Assembly (NCBI GenBank): GCA_002490315.1
Contig: DLKG01000076.1
Span: 3,467 to 18,248, forward strand
Direction: 5' to 3'
From: Prevotella sp. UBA7594
Lineage (GTDB): Bacteria > Bacteroidota > Bacteroidia > Bacteroidales > Bacteroidaceae
DNA: 14,782 nt
Part shown: one piece after another, positions 1 to 7,399 of the stretch
Position numbering within the stretch: position 1 is the first letter of the stretch
Layout of the letters: every line of letters begins with the position of its first letter
The notes under the pieces: generated by a model
Told to the model about the DNA's origin: nothing
Databases searched by the model: none
Seen by the model: the letters and a program-made list of their open reading frames with translations, nothing else
Made by a program: the position numbers and the translations under genes

Positions 1-143
1 CAAATTTGCAACTTTACCCGTGGCGGAGGTCTCCGGCCTCCGCTGCAACCATTATACACAACCAATTAAATATCAATACTTTAGTAATTATCCGCTTGCT
101 GCGGAGGCCGGAGACCTCCGCCACGGGTAAAACTGCAATTTTG
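1..143. repeat. Long inverted repeat, MITE-like or paired REP-like element
   Basis: Bases 13-43 are the exact reverse complement of 101-131 (31 of 31). Continuing outward, 1-12 against 132-143 match at 9 of 12, so the arms are about 43 bp with 40 matches and may run past the window edge. The 57-bp centre is AT-rich. Each arm is also a hairpin by itself: GCGGAGG, a 7-base loop, CCTCCGC (23-43 and 101-121). The GC-rich arms stand out from the AT-rich spacer. No open reading frame lies inside and I saw no clear target-site duplication. It could be a non-autonomous mobile element, two REP-like units in opposite orientation, or a strong cruciform/terminator structure downstream of gpmI. The repeat itself is certain; its identity is not. 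Confidence 0.8.
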
Positions 144-170
144 TATTTTGTTTCCTATGGGTAAAAAGCA

Positions 171-232
171 AAGTCGCCATGAAAAGGTAAAAGCTTTGAT
201 AACTATAAGCTTTCGCCTTTTCATGGCGACTT
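171..232 (-). terminator. Long hairpin downstream of gpmI, probable intrinsic terminator
   Basis: Bases 171-187 pair perfectly with 216-232 (17 bp). After a 2x2 internal mismatch, 190-196 pair with 207-213 (7 bp) around a 10-base loop. Read on the minus strand, the direction of gpmI, the hairpin lies about 50 bases past the stop codon and is followed by TTTGCTTTTTAC, a broken T-run. That fits an intrinsic terminator, though the stem is unusually long and the T-run imperfect. It could equally be an intergenic repeat with structural or RNA-stabilising effects. Confidence 0.6.
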
Positions 233-240
233 GGATAATT

Positions 241-280
241 GTCAACTTGTGAACTCGTCAACTTGTCAACTCGTCAACTA
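241..280. repeat. Five tandem octamers, GTCAACTY-like
   Basis: Five consecutive 8-bp units read GTCAACTT, GTGAACTC, GTCAACTT, GTCAACTC and GTCAACTA, ending three bases before the gpmI stop codon. It is a short, slightly degenerate microsatellite in the 3' untranslated region of gpmI. No protein or RNA role can be assigned. Its copy number may vary between strains. Confidence 0.85.
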
Positions 281-282
281 AT

Positions 283-1806
283 TTACTTATTGTCCTGGAT
301 AAGATTCTCACCAGTCATGTCTGCCGGCTGCTCAAGACCCATGATATGGAGTATGGATGGAGCCACGTCGGCAAGGCGGCCGTCCTTAACGGTTGCCGAG
401 TTGTTGTCGGTTACGTAGATGAACGGAACGGGGTTCAGCGAGTGGGCTGTGTTCGGTGTGCCGTCGGGGTTGATAGCGTTGTCGGCGTTGCCGTGGTCGG
501 CGATGATGATAGCCTCGTAGTCGTTGGCCTTGGCTGTCTCAATCACTTCCTTCACGCAGTTGTCGATGGCGTGTACAGCCTTTGCGATGGCGTTGTAGAT
601 GCCGGTGTGTCCAACCATGTCGCCGTTGGCGAAGTTCACGACGATGAAGTCGTACTCCTGCGTCTTGATGGCGCCGACGAGCTTGTCCTTCACCTCGTAT
701 GCGCTCATCTCCGGCTTGAGGTCGTAGGTGGCAACCTTCGGAGAAGGCACGAGGATACGGTCCTCACCCTCGTAGGGAGCCTCGCGTCCGCCGTTGAAGA
801 AGAACGTTACGTGGGCATATTTCTCTGTCTCTGCAGTGTGGAGCTGGCGCTTGCCGTGCTTTGAGAGGTATTCGCCCAGTGTGTCCTCCACGTTCTCTTT
901 CGGGAAGAGGATGTGTACTCCCTTGAAGGATGCGTCGTAGGGAGTCATGCAGTAGTACTGCAGATCCTTGATGGTGTGCATGCCGTCCTCGGCGTGTTCT
1001 GTCTGTGTGAGCACGTCGGTGAGCTCCTTGGCGCGGTCGTTGCGGTAGTTGATGAAGATGACTACGTCGCCTTCCTTGATTGTGCCGTCAACGGTGGAGT
1101 TGTTGATTGGGAGGATGAACTCGTCGGTCACGCCGTCGTCATAGCTCTCCTGCATTGCCTTCACCATGTCTGTGGCCTGCTTGCCCTTGCCCTCAACGAG
1201 CAGGTCGTAGGCTTCCTTCACGCGGTTCCAGCGCTTGTCGCGGTCCATAGCGTAGAAGCGTCCGACGATGCTTGCGATGTGGGCGCCGTTGTTGTTGCAG
1301 CACTCCTGCACCTTCTCGATGAAGCCCTTGCCCGACTTCGGGTCGGTGTCGCGGCCGTCCATGAAGCAGTGTACGTAGACGTCCTTCAGTCCGTATTCCT
1401 TGCCGATTTCGATGAACTTGAAGAGATGGTCGAGTGATGAGTGAACGCCGCCGGTGGAGGTGAGGCCCATGATGTGGAGCTTCTTGCCGGTCTTCTGTGC
1501 GTAGCTGTAAGCGTTAATGATTTCCTGGTTCTTGAGGATGGAACCGTCCTGGCAGGCGCGGTTGATCTTCACGAGGTCCTGATAGACGATGCGTCCGGCG
1601 CCGATGTTGAGGTGGCCTACCTCGGAGTTGCCCATCTGTCCTGCCGGCAGACCTACGTCCTCGCCGCAGGTGAGGAGCTGTGAGTGAGCTGAGACTGCTG
1701 TGAGATAGTCAAGATAAGGAGTCGGTGTGTTGTAGATTACGTCTCCTTTGCCATGCTGGCCGATGCCCCATCCGTCGAGGATCATCAATAAAGCTTTCTT
1801 TGCCAT
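283..1806 (-). CDS. gpmI: 2,3-bisphosphoglycerate-independent phosphoglycerate mutase
   Basis: Cytosolic glycolytic and gluconeogenic enzyme that interconverts 3- and 2-phosphoglycerate using Mn2+ and a phosphoserine intermediate. The 507-residue length is normal for the family. The alkaline-phosphatase-like metal sites are intact: D11 in ILDGWG; S61, the phosphorylated serine, in MGNSEVGH; D396 and H400 in NGDMVGH; D437 and H438 in ADHGN; H455 in TAHS. The middle phosphotransferase domain includes HCFMDGRDT (about 146-154), GRFYAMDRD and [10 protein letters not shown]. The start [14 protein letters not shown] matches family starts. A Bacteroidetes-type promoter lies about 60 bases upstream and a long hairpin follows, so it is probably transcribed alone. 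It shares its strand with the upstream sugar transferase but is separated from it by a terminator. No defects seen. Confidence 0.97.
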   Translation of the reverse strand: MAKKALLMILDGWGIGQHGKGDVIYNTPTPYLDYLTAVSAHSQLLTCGEDVGLPAGQMGNSEVGHLNIGAGRIVYQDLVKINRACQDGSILKNQEIINAYSYAQKTGKKLHIMGLTSTGGVHSSLDHLFKFIEIGKEYGLKDVYVHCFMDGRDTDPKSGKGFIEKVQECCNNNGAHIASIVGRFYAMDRDKRWNRVKEAYDLLVEGKGKQATDMVKAMQESYDDGVTDEFILPINNSTVDGTIKEGDVVIFINYRNDRAKELTDVLTQTEHAEDGMHTIKDLQYYCMTPYDASFKGVHILFPKENVEDTLGEYLSKHGKRQLHTAETEKYAHVTFFFNGGREAPYEGEDRILVPSPKVATYDLKPEMSAYEVKDKLVGAIKTQEYDFIVVNFANGDMVGHTGIYNAIAKAVHAIDNCVKEVIETAKANDYEAIIIADHGNADNAINPDGTPNTAHSLNPVPFIYVTDNNSATVKDGRLADVAPSILHIMGLEQPADMTGENLIQDNK

Positions 1807-1867
1807 AATGTTTATGCGTGTTATATTGTATATAAAAATTTGTATATTCCTTATCAGTATGCTTTTG

Positions 1868-1898
1868 CAAAGTTACAATATTCGCTTTACTCTACAAA
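1868..1898 (-). promoter_or_regulatory. gpmI promoter (Bacteroidetes type)
   Basis: On the minus strand TAACTTTG (1868-1875) matches the TAnnTTTG -7 element, and TTTG (1895-1898) sits 19 bases upstream as the -33 element. The predicted transcript starts near 1860, leaving a leader of about 55 bases before the gpmI ATG. The -33 element overlaps the T-run of the preceding terminator. Confidence 0.75.
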
Positions 1899-1928
1899 AA
1901 AAAGCCAACTTAAAAGGCTGGCTTTTTT
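1896..1928 (-). terminator. Intrinsic terminator of the short sugar transferase gene
   Basis: AAAAAAGCCA (1898-1907) pairs with TGGCTTTTTT (1919-1928) around an 11-base loop. On the minus strand it lies about 48 bases beyond the transferase stop codon and ends in eight T residues (1896-1903), a textbook intrinsic terminator. The A- and T-flanked stem is symmetrical, so it could also act on plus-strand transcripts. Confidence 0.8.
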
Positions 1929-1975
1929 ATTATTTTAATTATGCAGCATATTGCTTGCGAGGCTTGTTTGTCATT

Positions 1976-2554
1976 TTAGAAGCGCTTGCCGAAAGCGATG
2001 TTGATGAATGTCTTGGCGAGCACTTTGAAGTCGAAGTAGAGCGACTGGTGTTCAAGGTAGTAGAGGTCGAGCTCCAGTCGTCGGAGCATTTTCTCCAGGG
2101 TGTCGGTGTAGCCGTTGTAGAGTGTGGCGTACGACGTCACGCCCGGGCGTATGGCATAGAGCTTCACGTAGCGCGGGTCGCGCTGCATGATTTGGTCGAT
2201 GTAGAACTTGCGTTCCGGACGGTAGCCGATGAATGCCATGTCGCCTCGTATGACGTTCCACAACTGTGGGAGCTCGTCGAGATGATGGGCACGCAAAAAG
2301 CGCCCCACGCGCGTCAGTCGCGGGTCGTTGAAAGCTCCGTCGAGCAGCAACTGAGGGCCGTCTTTCTCGGCGTCGCGGTTCATGCTGCGGAATTTGTAGA
2401 TATAAAAAGGCTTGCCGTGTAGGCCTATGCGCTCTTGCCTGTATATCGCCGGCGCTCCGTCCTCGATGAGGATTGCTATGTAGCAGGCGATGAATAGAGG
2501 CGCAAAGACGACGAGGCACACACAGGCTATTATGAAGTCAAGAAATCTTTTCAT
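1976..2554 (-). CDS. Short membrane sugar-phosphate transferase (bacterial sugar transferase family, PglC-like size)
   Basis: Likely transfers a sugar 1-phosphate from a UDP-sugar to undecaprenyl phosphate, the first step of making a lipid-linked glycan for capsule, exopolysaccharide or glycoprotein. At 192 residues it is the minimal catalytic module. One N-terminal hydrophobic segment (about 5-30) carries a central proline (P19), as in the re-entrant helix of monotopic family members. Next come YRQERIG (38-44), YKFRSM (53-58), the catalytic Asp-Glu pair D93-E94 in LDELPQLWN, then YRPERKF (111-117) and RPGVT (136-140). The usual GPRP motif reads GYRPE here, suggesting a distinct subfamily. 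No glycosyltransferase or flippase genes adjoin it, so its pathway and sugar are unknown. The start gives the normal N-terminus MKRFLDF. Confidence 0.9.
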   Translation of the reverse strand: MKRFLDFIIACVCLVVFAPLFIACYIAILIEDGAPAIYRQERIGLHGKPFYIYKFRSMNRDAEKDGPQLLLDGAFNDPRLTRVGRFLRAHHLDELPQLWNVIRGDMAFIGYRPERKFYIDQIMQRDPRYVKLYAIRPGVTSYATLYNGYTDTLEKMLRRLELDLYYLEHQSLYFDFKVLAKTFINIAFGKRF

Positions 2555-2635
2555 TTTGATTTTTTACGTCTTGCGGTCTTCCCTGCTGCACACTACGCCA
2601 GGCGTCTTTATGGAGTCTATAACGGAAAGACTGTG

Positions 2636-2667
2636 CAAAGGTACTCCTAAATTCGCAGATTACATAA
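2636..2667 (-). promoter_or_regulatory. Putative promoter of the short sugar transferase
   Basis: The minus strand has TACCTTTG at 2636-2643, a full TAnnTTTG match, followed by CA as in the other promoters here. The -33 element is weak: TATG (2663-2666), 19 bases upstream, matches TTTG at 3 of 4. The predicted leader is about 75 bases. Confidence 0.55.
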
Positions 2668-2762
2668 TTATATGTAATTGTTTTTAAATTCTGAAACAAT
2701 TGTTAACAATTTGCTTCCTCGGCTGCTTTTTGCGCGTCGTTGCGCGTGTCGTTGTGTGAGGC

Positions 2763-2806
2763 AAAAAATAAAGCGGCGCTTTAGGGTTGCTAAAGTGCCG
2801 CTTTAG
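2763..2806 (-). terminator. Probable intrinsic terminator of alaS
   Basis: Read on the minus strand, the last two units of the 22-bp array form a 16-bp stem (2790-2805 with 2769-2784) with one A-C mismatch and a 5-base loop. It is followed at once by ATTTTTTG (the A6 run at 2763-2768). This is a convincing intrinsic terminator about 60 bases past the alaS stop codon. Confidence 0.7.
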
Positions 2807-2850
2807 GGAGGTTAAAGTGGCGCTTTAGAGAGGCTAAAGTGCCGCTTTAG
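2770..2850. repeat. Four-unit 22-bp tandem repeat of self-complementary cores
   Basis: Four 15-bp cores start at 2770, 2792, 2814 and 2836, an exact 22-base period with 7-base spacers. The cores fit AAAGYGSCGCTTTAG. The central triplet alternates GGC, GCC, GGC, GCC. Each core can fold alone (6-bp stem at best), and each can also pair with its neighbour over about 16 bp. The array begins 15 bases past the alaS stop codon and includes its probable terminator. No cas genes are present and the 7-base spacers are far too short for CRISPR. Confidence 0.9.
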
Positions 2851-2865
2851 AAAATGTCTTGTTTT

Positions 2866-5487
2866 TTACAGGTTGGCAAGCTCCACAACCTTGTCGACTG
2901 CAGCCGACAATCCGTCCTTGTTCTTGCCGCCTGCCTGTGCGAAGTGGGGCTGTCCGCCGCCGCCGCCCTGGATGAGCTTAGCTGCCTCGCGCACCATCTT
3001 GCCCGCGTTGAGCGAGTGGTCTTTCACGAGGTCGTCGCTGATGGCTACATTCAGCATTGGCTTGTCGTGCGACACGGTGCCGACTACGGCGAGCATGTTC
3101 TCCGTGACGCTCTGGCGGAGCTTGAACATGAGGTCTTTTGCGGCTGCCGGCTCCATGGGCAGCACGGCTGTGATGACCTTCACGCCGTTCACCTCGCGTG
3201 CCTTTGCGATAAGTTCTGTCTTCGTGCGCTCCACGGCCTGTGCCTGGAACTGCTCGATGTTCTTCTTCATGGCGTCGTGCTCCTCGATGTACTTGCCGAT
3301 GACGGCCTGCAGATCCTTGGCGTTGTTGAAGAGGGCGCGGATGGCCTTCATGCCGTCCTCGATGTTGTAGATGAGTTCCTCACACTCCTTGCCCGTCTTT
3401 GCCTCAATACGGCGGATGCCTGCGGCAACGCTGCTCTCGGAGATAATCTTGAAGAAGCCGATGCGTCCTGTCGACTTGGCGTGAATACCGCCGCAGAACT
3501 CGCAGCTCGGTCCGAAGCGTACTACGCGCACCTTGTCGCCGTACTTCTCGCCGAAGAGGGCGATGGCGCCGAGCTTCTTTGCCTCCTCGAAGGGAGTGTC
3601 GCGATGCTCGTCGAGCGGAAGATCCTGGCGGATGAGGTCGTTGACGAGGCGTTCTACCTTGCGCAGCTCCTCGTCGGTCACCTTAGAGAAGTGAGAGAAG
3701 TCGAAGCGCAGTGTTGTGGGCGACACGAATGAGCCCTTCTGCTCCACGTGGTCGCCGAGCACCTGCTTCAGGGCGTAGTCGAGAAGGTGTGTGGCAGTGT
3801 GGTTGGCAGCCGAAGCGTTGCGTGCGTCTACGTCAACGCAAGCCATGAAGTCGGCCTCCGGGTTCTTCGGCAGCTCCTTTACGATGTGGACAGACTGTCC
3901 GTTCTCGCGCTTTGTGTCGGTGATGTTGATGGTTTCGTCCTCGCTCACGAGCACGCCCGTATCGCCTACCTGACCGCCCATCTCGCCGTAGAACGGAGTG
4001 GAGTCGAGCACGAGCTCATAGTAGGAGTTCTTCTTCTGTGTCACCTTGCGGTAGCGCAGTATGTGACATTCGTATTCCGTGTAGTCATAGCCGACGAACT
4101 GCTGTTCGCCCTCGCGCAGGTTCACCCAGTCGGAATTCTCCACGGCTGCGGCGTTGCGTGCGCGTTCCTTCTGCTTCTGCATCTCGGCGTTGAATTCGTC
4201 CTCGTCCACCGTGAAGCCGTTTTCGCGGCAGATGAGCTCCGTGAGGTCGAGCGGGAAGCCGTAGGTGTCGAAGAGGCGGAAAGCCTGTACGCCGTCGAGC
4301 TGTGTCTTGCCCTGCTTCTTGAGTTCGTCCATAGCGGAAGAGAGGAGATTGATACCCTTCTCAAGCGTGCGGAGGAAGGAGTCTTCCTCTTCCTTGATGA
4401 CGTGGAGGATGAGGTCGTTCTGAGCCTTCAGTTCGGGGAAGGCGTCGCCCATCTCGCGTGTGAGTACGGGTATAAGCTTGTAGATGAAAGCCTCTTTCTG
4501 TCCGAGGAAGGTGTAGGCGTAGCGCACGGCACGGCGAAGGATGCGGCGGATTACGTAGCCAGCCTTGGCGTTGGAAGGCAGCTGTCCGTCGGCGATGGAG
4601 AATGCCACGGCACGCAGGTGGTCGGCGCAGACGCGCATTGCCACGTCGGTGTCTTCGTTCTCGCCGTACTTCAAGCCCGTGATAGCCTCCTCTTCCTTGA
4701 TGATAGGCTGGAAGATGTCGGTGTCGTAGTTGGAGTGCTTGTCCTGCATGGCGCGCACGAGGCGCTCGAAGCCCATGCCGGTATCGATGACGTGCATAGG
4801 CAGCGGCACGAGCGAGCCGTTGGCCTTGCGCTCATACTGCATGAACACGATGTTCCAAATCTCGATTACCTGCGGGTCGTCCTTGTTGACGAGCTCGCGG
4901 CCAGGCACCTTGGCTTTCTCTTCGGGCGTGCGCGAGTCGAGATGAATCTCCGAGCAGGGGCCGCAAGGACCCGTGTCGCCCATCTCCCAGAAGTTGTCGT
5001 GCTTGTTGCCGTTGATGATATGGTCGGCGGGCACGTGCTTTGCCCAATATGATGCAGCCTCGTCGTCGCGCTCCAGACCCTCTTCTTTTGAGCCTTCGAA
5101 CACAGTCACGTAGAGGTCGGCGGGGTTGAGCTTCAGCACGTCGACCAAATACTCCCACGCGTAGTCGATGGCACCTTCCTTGAAGTAGTCGCCGAACGAC
5201 CAGTTGCCGAGCATCTCGAACATGGTGTGGTGGTAAGTGTCGTGGCCAACCTCCTCGAGGTCGTTGTGCTTGCCGCTTACGCGGAGACACTTCTGTGTGT
5301 CGGCACGGCGGCGCGGCTCAGGGTCGCGTGTGCCGAGAATGATGTCTTTCCACTGGTTCATGCCGGCGTTGGTGAACATCAACGTTGGGTCGTCCTTGAT
5401 CACCATCGGTGCCGAGGGCACGATGGTATGTCCTTTCGACTCGAAGAACTTCTTGAACGAGTCGCGGATTTCATTAGCTGTCATCAT
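2866..5487 (-). CDS. alaS: Alanyl-tRNA synthetase
   Basis: Charges tRNA-Ala with alanine in the cytosol and removes mischarged serine or glycine. Counting from the second of two adjacent ATGs (872 residues), the class II core is seen in [10 protein letters not shown] (38-47), motif 2 around [18 protein letters not shown] (58-75) and motif 3 DTGMGFERL (234-242). The editing domain has the zinc ligands H562 and H566 (NHTATHLL) and C664 and H668 (CGGIHAK). The C-terminal DHHA1-type domain carries the glycine run [14 protein letters not shown] (840-853). Full length and intact. I chose the ATG pair at 5482-5487: an open frame extends to 5592, but that would lie upstream of the predicted promoter and adds residues foreign to the family. 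It diverges from the MerR-type gene through overlapping promoters. Confidence 0.97.
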   Translation of the reverse strand: MMTANEIRDSFKKFFESKGHTIVPSAPMVIKDDPTLMFTNAGMNQWKDIILGTRDPEPRRRADTQKCLRVSGKHNDLEEVGHDTYHHTMFEMLGNWSFGDYFKEGAIDYAWEYLVDVLKLNPADLYVTVFEGSKEEGLERDDEAASYWAKHVPADHIINGNKHDNFWEMGDTGPCGPCSEIHLDSRTPEEKAKVPGRELVNKDDPQVIEIWNIVFMQYERKANGSLVPLPMHVIDTGMGFERLVRAMQDKHSNYDTDIFQPIIKEEEAITGLKYGENEDTDVAMRVCADHLRAVAFSIADGQLPSNAKAGYVIRRILRRAVRYAYTFLGQKEAFIYKLIPVLTREMGDAFPELKAQNDLILHVIKEEEDSFLRTLEKGINLLSSAMDELKKQGKTQLDGVQAFRLFDTYGFPLDLTELICRENGFTVDEDEFNAEMQKQKERARNAAAVENSDWVNLREGEQQFVGYDYTEYECHILRYRKVTQKKNSYYELVLDSTPFYGEMGGQVGDTGVLVSEDETINITDTKRENGQSVHIVKELPKNPEADFMACVDVDARNASAANHTATHLLDYALKQVLGDHVEQKGSFVSPTTLRFDFSHFSKVTDEELRKVERLVNDLIRQDLPLDEHRDTPFEEAKKLGAIALFGEKYGDKVRVVRFGPSCEFCGGIHAKSTGRIGFFKIISESSVAAGIRRIEAKTGKECEELIYNIEDGMKAIRALFNNAKDLQAVIGKYIEEHDAMKKNIEQFQAQAVERTKTELIAKAREVNGVKVITAVLPMEPAAAKDLMFKLRQSVTENMLAVVGTVSHDKPMLNVAISDDLVKDHSLNAGKMVREAAKLIQGGGGGQPHFAQAGGKNKDGLSAAVDKVVELANL

Positions 5488-5532
5488 ATTATATAATATT
5501 GTGTATTTTGTTTTTAAATTCTTTCTAAAACG

Positions 5533-5564
5533 TTTGCAAAGGTACTCCGTTTTGGTTACTTTTG
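5533..5564 (+). promoter_or_regulatory. Promoter of the MerR-type regulator gene
   Basis: On the plus strand TTTG (5533-5536) is the -33 element and TACTTTTG (5557-5564) the -7 element, with a 20-base spacer. The predicted start lies at about 5570-5573, giving a very short leader of some 13-16 bases before the ATG at 5586. Confidence 0.72.
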
Positions 5565-5568
5565 CAAA
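5537..5568 (-). promoter_or_regulatory. alaS promoter
   Basis: On the minus strand TACCTTTG (5537-5544) is the -7 element and TTTG (5565-5568) the -33 element, with a 20-base spacer. The predicted start near 5530 gives a leader of about 45 bases and supports the ATG pair at 5482-5487. It is completely interlocked with the promoter on the other strand. Confidence 0.75.
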
Positions 5569-5585
5569 TAAATTAAACATTAAAT

Positions 5586-5933
5586 ATGGCATTGAACACC
5601 AACAAGAACGTGAAACTCTACTATTCCATTAAGGAAGTGGCGGCAATGTTTGACGTTAAGGAAAGCACGTTGCGCTTTTGGGAGACGGAATTTCCTCATC
5701 TCAAGCCAAAGACGGTGGGGCAGAACGTGCGCCAGTACACGGAGAAGGACATCGACCAGATTCGCGTCATACATAATCTTGTGAAGGTGCGTGGCTTCAA
5801 GCTCTCGGCTGCACGCAAGCTGATGAACAAGAATCGCGCCGGAGTGGACAAGAATGCAGACATTCTTGCCACGCTCATCAGCGTGCGCGACGAGCTGAAG
5901 GAACTGAAAAAGCAGCTTGACGGATTGGTGTAG
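5586..5933 (+). CDS. Small MerR-family transcriptional regulator
   Basis: A 115-residue DNA-binding protein. Residues 12-80 form a MerR-type winged helix-turn-helix: [24 protein letters not shown], then the wing with [18 protein letters not shown] and [12 protein letters not shown]. The C-terminal stretch (about 93-113) is rich in leucine and charged residues ([11 protein letters not shown]) and should form the dimer coiled coil. There is no ligand-binding domain and no metal-binding cysteine, so it does not resemble the classical mercury or redox sensors. It diverges from alaS and shares promoter DNA with it, so it could control itself and alaS, but that is inference. It converges with the histidine kinase gene, 32 bases away. 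Family assignment is firm; function unknown. Confidence 0.9.
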   Translation: MALNTNKNVKLYYSIKEVAAMFDVKESTLRFWETEFPHLKPKTVGQNVRQYTEKDIDQIRVIHNLVKVRGFKLSAARKLMNKNRAGVDKNADILATLISVRDELKELKKQLDGLV

Positions 5934-5965
5934 GGTAAAAAAAGAAAGGAGAAAGGGGTGTGTCC

Positions 5966-7393
5966 TCACGCCTTCAGCGTGAAGTCGAATCTCAGTCCGC
6001 CTCCCTTGTTGTTGGAGGCGCTGATTGTGCCGCCGTGCAGAAGCACGGCGTTTTTTACGATGGCAAGTCCGAGTCCGGTGCCTCCCATCTTGCGCGAGCG
6101 TCCCTTGTCGACGCGGTAGAAGCGTTCGAAGATGCGCGGCAGATGCTCCTCTGCCACGCCCGTGCCGTTGTCGCTGAAGGTGAAGTGCCATTTATGGTCG
6201 TCTTCCGTCACGTAGTCGCCGCTGCGTTCTGCCGCGACGGTTATTGTAGTGCCGTTGCCGGCGTAGGCGATGGCGTTGTCGGTGAGGTTGCGGAAGACGC
6301 TGTAGAGCAGGCTTTGGTTGCCGCGCACGACGATGTTGGCAGGAAGGAGATTGCGGAACGTCATTTCCTTCTGCTGCATCTGCAGGGATGTTTCCTTTTG
6401 TATGTTAGCCACAATCTCCGAGATGTTCACGTTCTCGTCGCTCATCATTTCGGGCGCGTCGTCCATGCGGTTGAGCGTGGAAATGTCCTGCAGGAGTGAC
6501 GTAAGGCGCTGGCTTTGAGCGAAGCAGCGTTGCAGGAATTGCTCGCGTGTGCTGTCGTTGATGTTGGGATTTTCGAGGATTGTCTCAAGATAGCCCTGAA
6601 TGCTTGCCACGGGCGTCTTCAGCTCGTGGGCAATGTTCTGCGTGAGTTGTCGCTTGAGGATGTCCTGCTCGCGCCTTGTGCTTTGCAGTCGTTTGTAGAT
6701 TTTTATGATTCGTTCGGCGATTTCTCCCAGTTCGTCGTTAGGGAAGACGGCGAGGTCTTCCGTCTCGAGCGACTCGTTGTGGTCGGCGCGCGAGGCGAAG
6801 GTGCGCAGCTTGGAGATGTTGTCGCCGAGCCTACTCGTGAAGCGGTAGAGAATGACGGTGAGTAGGAGCATGGCTCCGAGGGCAAACCAGAGGTAGTGTT
6901 GGTCGGCCTGGAGCGACTTTGCAAGGTCGCTCGTGTAGGGCAGGGCGGAACGTATGATGATGGAATCCTTCGGAAAATAGGAGGCAGAGTAGAAATAGTC
7001 GCCGTTGAGCGTCTTGCTGTTGCGTTCCACGGCAGAGCCGAAGCCTTTGTTGAGAGCCGCCACCACCTCGGGGCGTGAGGCATGGTTGGAGAAATGGGGA
7101 TAGTCTTTCGTGCGGCTGTCGTAGATTACTTTCCCCTTGGGCGTGATGAGCGTCACGCGCAGGTGTTGCATATAGTGCTTGGCAACGTAGCGGTCGAAGG
7201 CTTGCTCGCCGCGGTTGGCAGGCGAGGCATAGAATTCCTCCATGCGTGCGTTGTAGTCCTGTAGCTTGAGGTTGAGCGTGTCTATCTTGAATTGTTTCTC
7301 GCGCGACTGTTGGAACACCATGAAAGCGGCGGCGAAAGCGAGAAACACGAGCAGCACGCTGAGGTAGAGTCTTGTTCCGAATGAGAATCTCAT
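5966..7393 (-). CDS. Membrane sensor histidine kinase
   Basis: Sensor of a two-component system in the inner membrane. Residues 9-28 and 167-186 are transmembrane segments bracketing a periplasmic sensor of about 135 residues with no motif I recognise. A HAMP-like linker follows (about 187-240). The HisKA domain has the phospho-accepting H256 in AHELKTP. The ATPase domain shows the N box (NLTDNAIAYAG, N373), the G1 box DNGTG (408-412), the F box (IFERFYRVDKG) and the G2 box GGTGLGLAIVK (437-447). At 475 residues it is complete. Its start follows the response regulator stop by 6 bases, so the pair is surely one operon and translationally close. It resembles the PhoR/RprX type in layout; I do not assign a name. 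The signal is unknown. Confidence 0.95.
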   Translation of the reverse strand: MRFSFGTRLYLSVLLVFLAFAAAFMVFQQSREKQFKIDTLNLKLQDYNARMEEFYASPANRGEQAFDRYVAKHYMQHLRVTLITPKGKVIYDSRTKDYPHFSNHASRPEVVAALNKGFGSAVERNSKTLNGDYFYSASYFPKDSIIIRSALPYTSDLAKSLQADQHYLWFALGAMLLLTVILYRFTSRLGDNISKLRTFASRADHNESLETEDLAVFPNDELGEIAERIIKIYKRLQSTRREQDILKRQLTQNIAHELKTPVASIQGYLETILENPNINDSTREQFLQRCFAQSQRLTSLLQDISTLNRMDDAPEMMSDENVNISEIVANIQKETSLQMQQKEMTFRNLLPANIVVRGNQSLLYSVFRNLTDNAIAYAGNGTTITVAAERSGDYVTEDDHKWHFTFSDNGTGVAEEHLPRIFERFYRVDKGRSRKMGGTGLGLAIVKNAVLLHGGTISASNNKGGGLRFDFTLKA

Positions 7394-7399
7394 AGGCAG

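Larger units (their letters stand above)
2555..2865. other. Spacer between sugar transferase and alaS
   Basis: About 310 bases without a credible gene. It holds the transferase promoter (2636-2667), a hairpin TACATA/TATGTA (2661-2666 with 2671-2676), a 14-bp perfect palindrome AATTGTTAACAATT (2698-2711), a short GC-rich direct repeat of TGCGCGT (about 2730-2750), and the 22-bp hairpin array (2770-2850). The palindrome lies upstream of the promoter and has the shape of a repressor or activator site, but no regulator can be named. Confidence 0.6.

Noticed and set aside
2770..2850. CRISPR array
   Set aside because: The intervals between cores are 7 bases, the repeats are 15 bases and degenerate, and there are no cas genes.
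3748..5052. A 434-codon open frame on the plus strand opposite alaS
   Set aside because: Shadow of the alaS codon pattern; composition is repetitive in valine, leucine, histidine and alanine, and no family is recognisable.
5488..5592. A 35-codon N-terminal extension of alaS
   Set aside because: It covers the alaS -7 and -33 elements and overlaps the start of the divergent MerR-type gene. The family start is at the ATG pair 5482-5487.
5937..5982. Terminator between the convergent MerR-type and histidine kinase genes
   Set aside because: A 6-bp hairpin (5966-5982) overlaps the kinase stop codon, but the T-run on the minus strand (5937-5943) is more than 20 bases away. It is not a convincing terminator for either gene.
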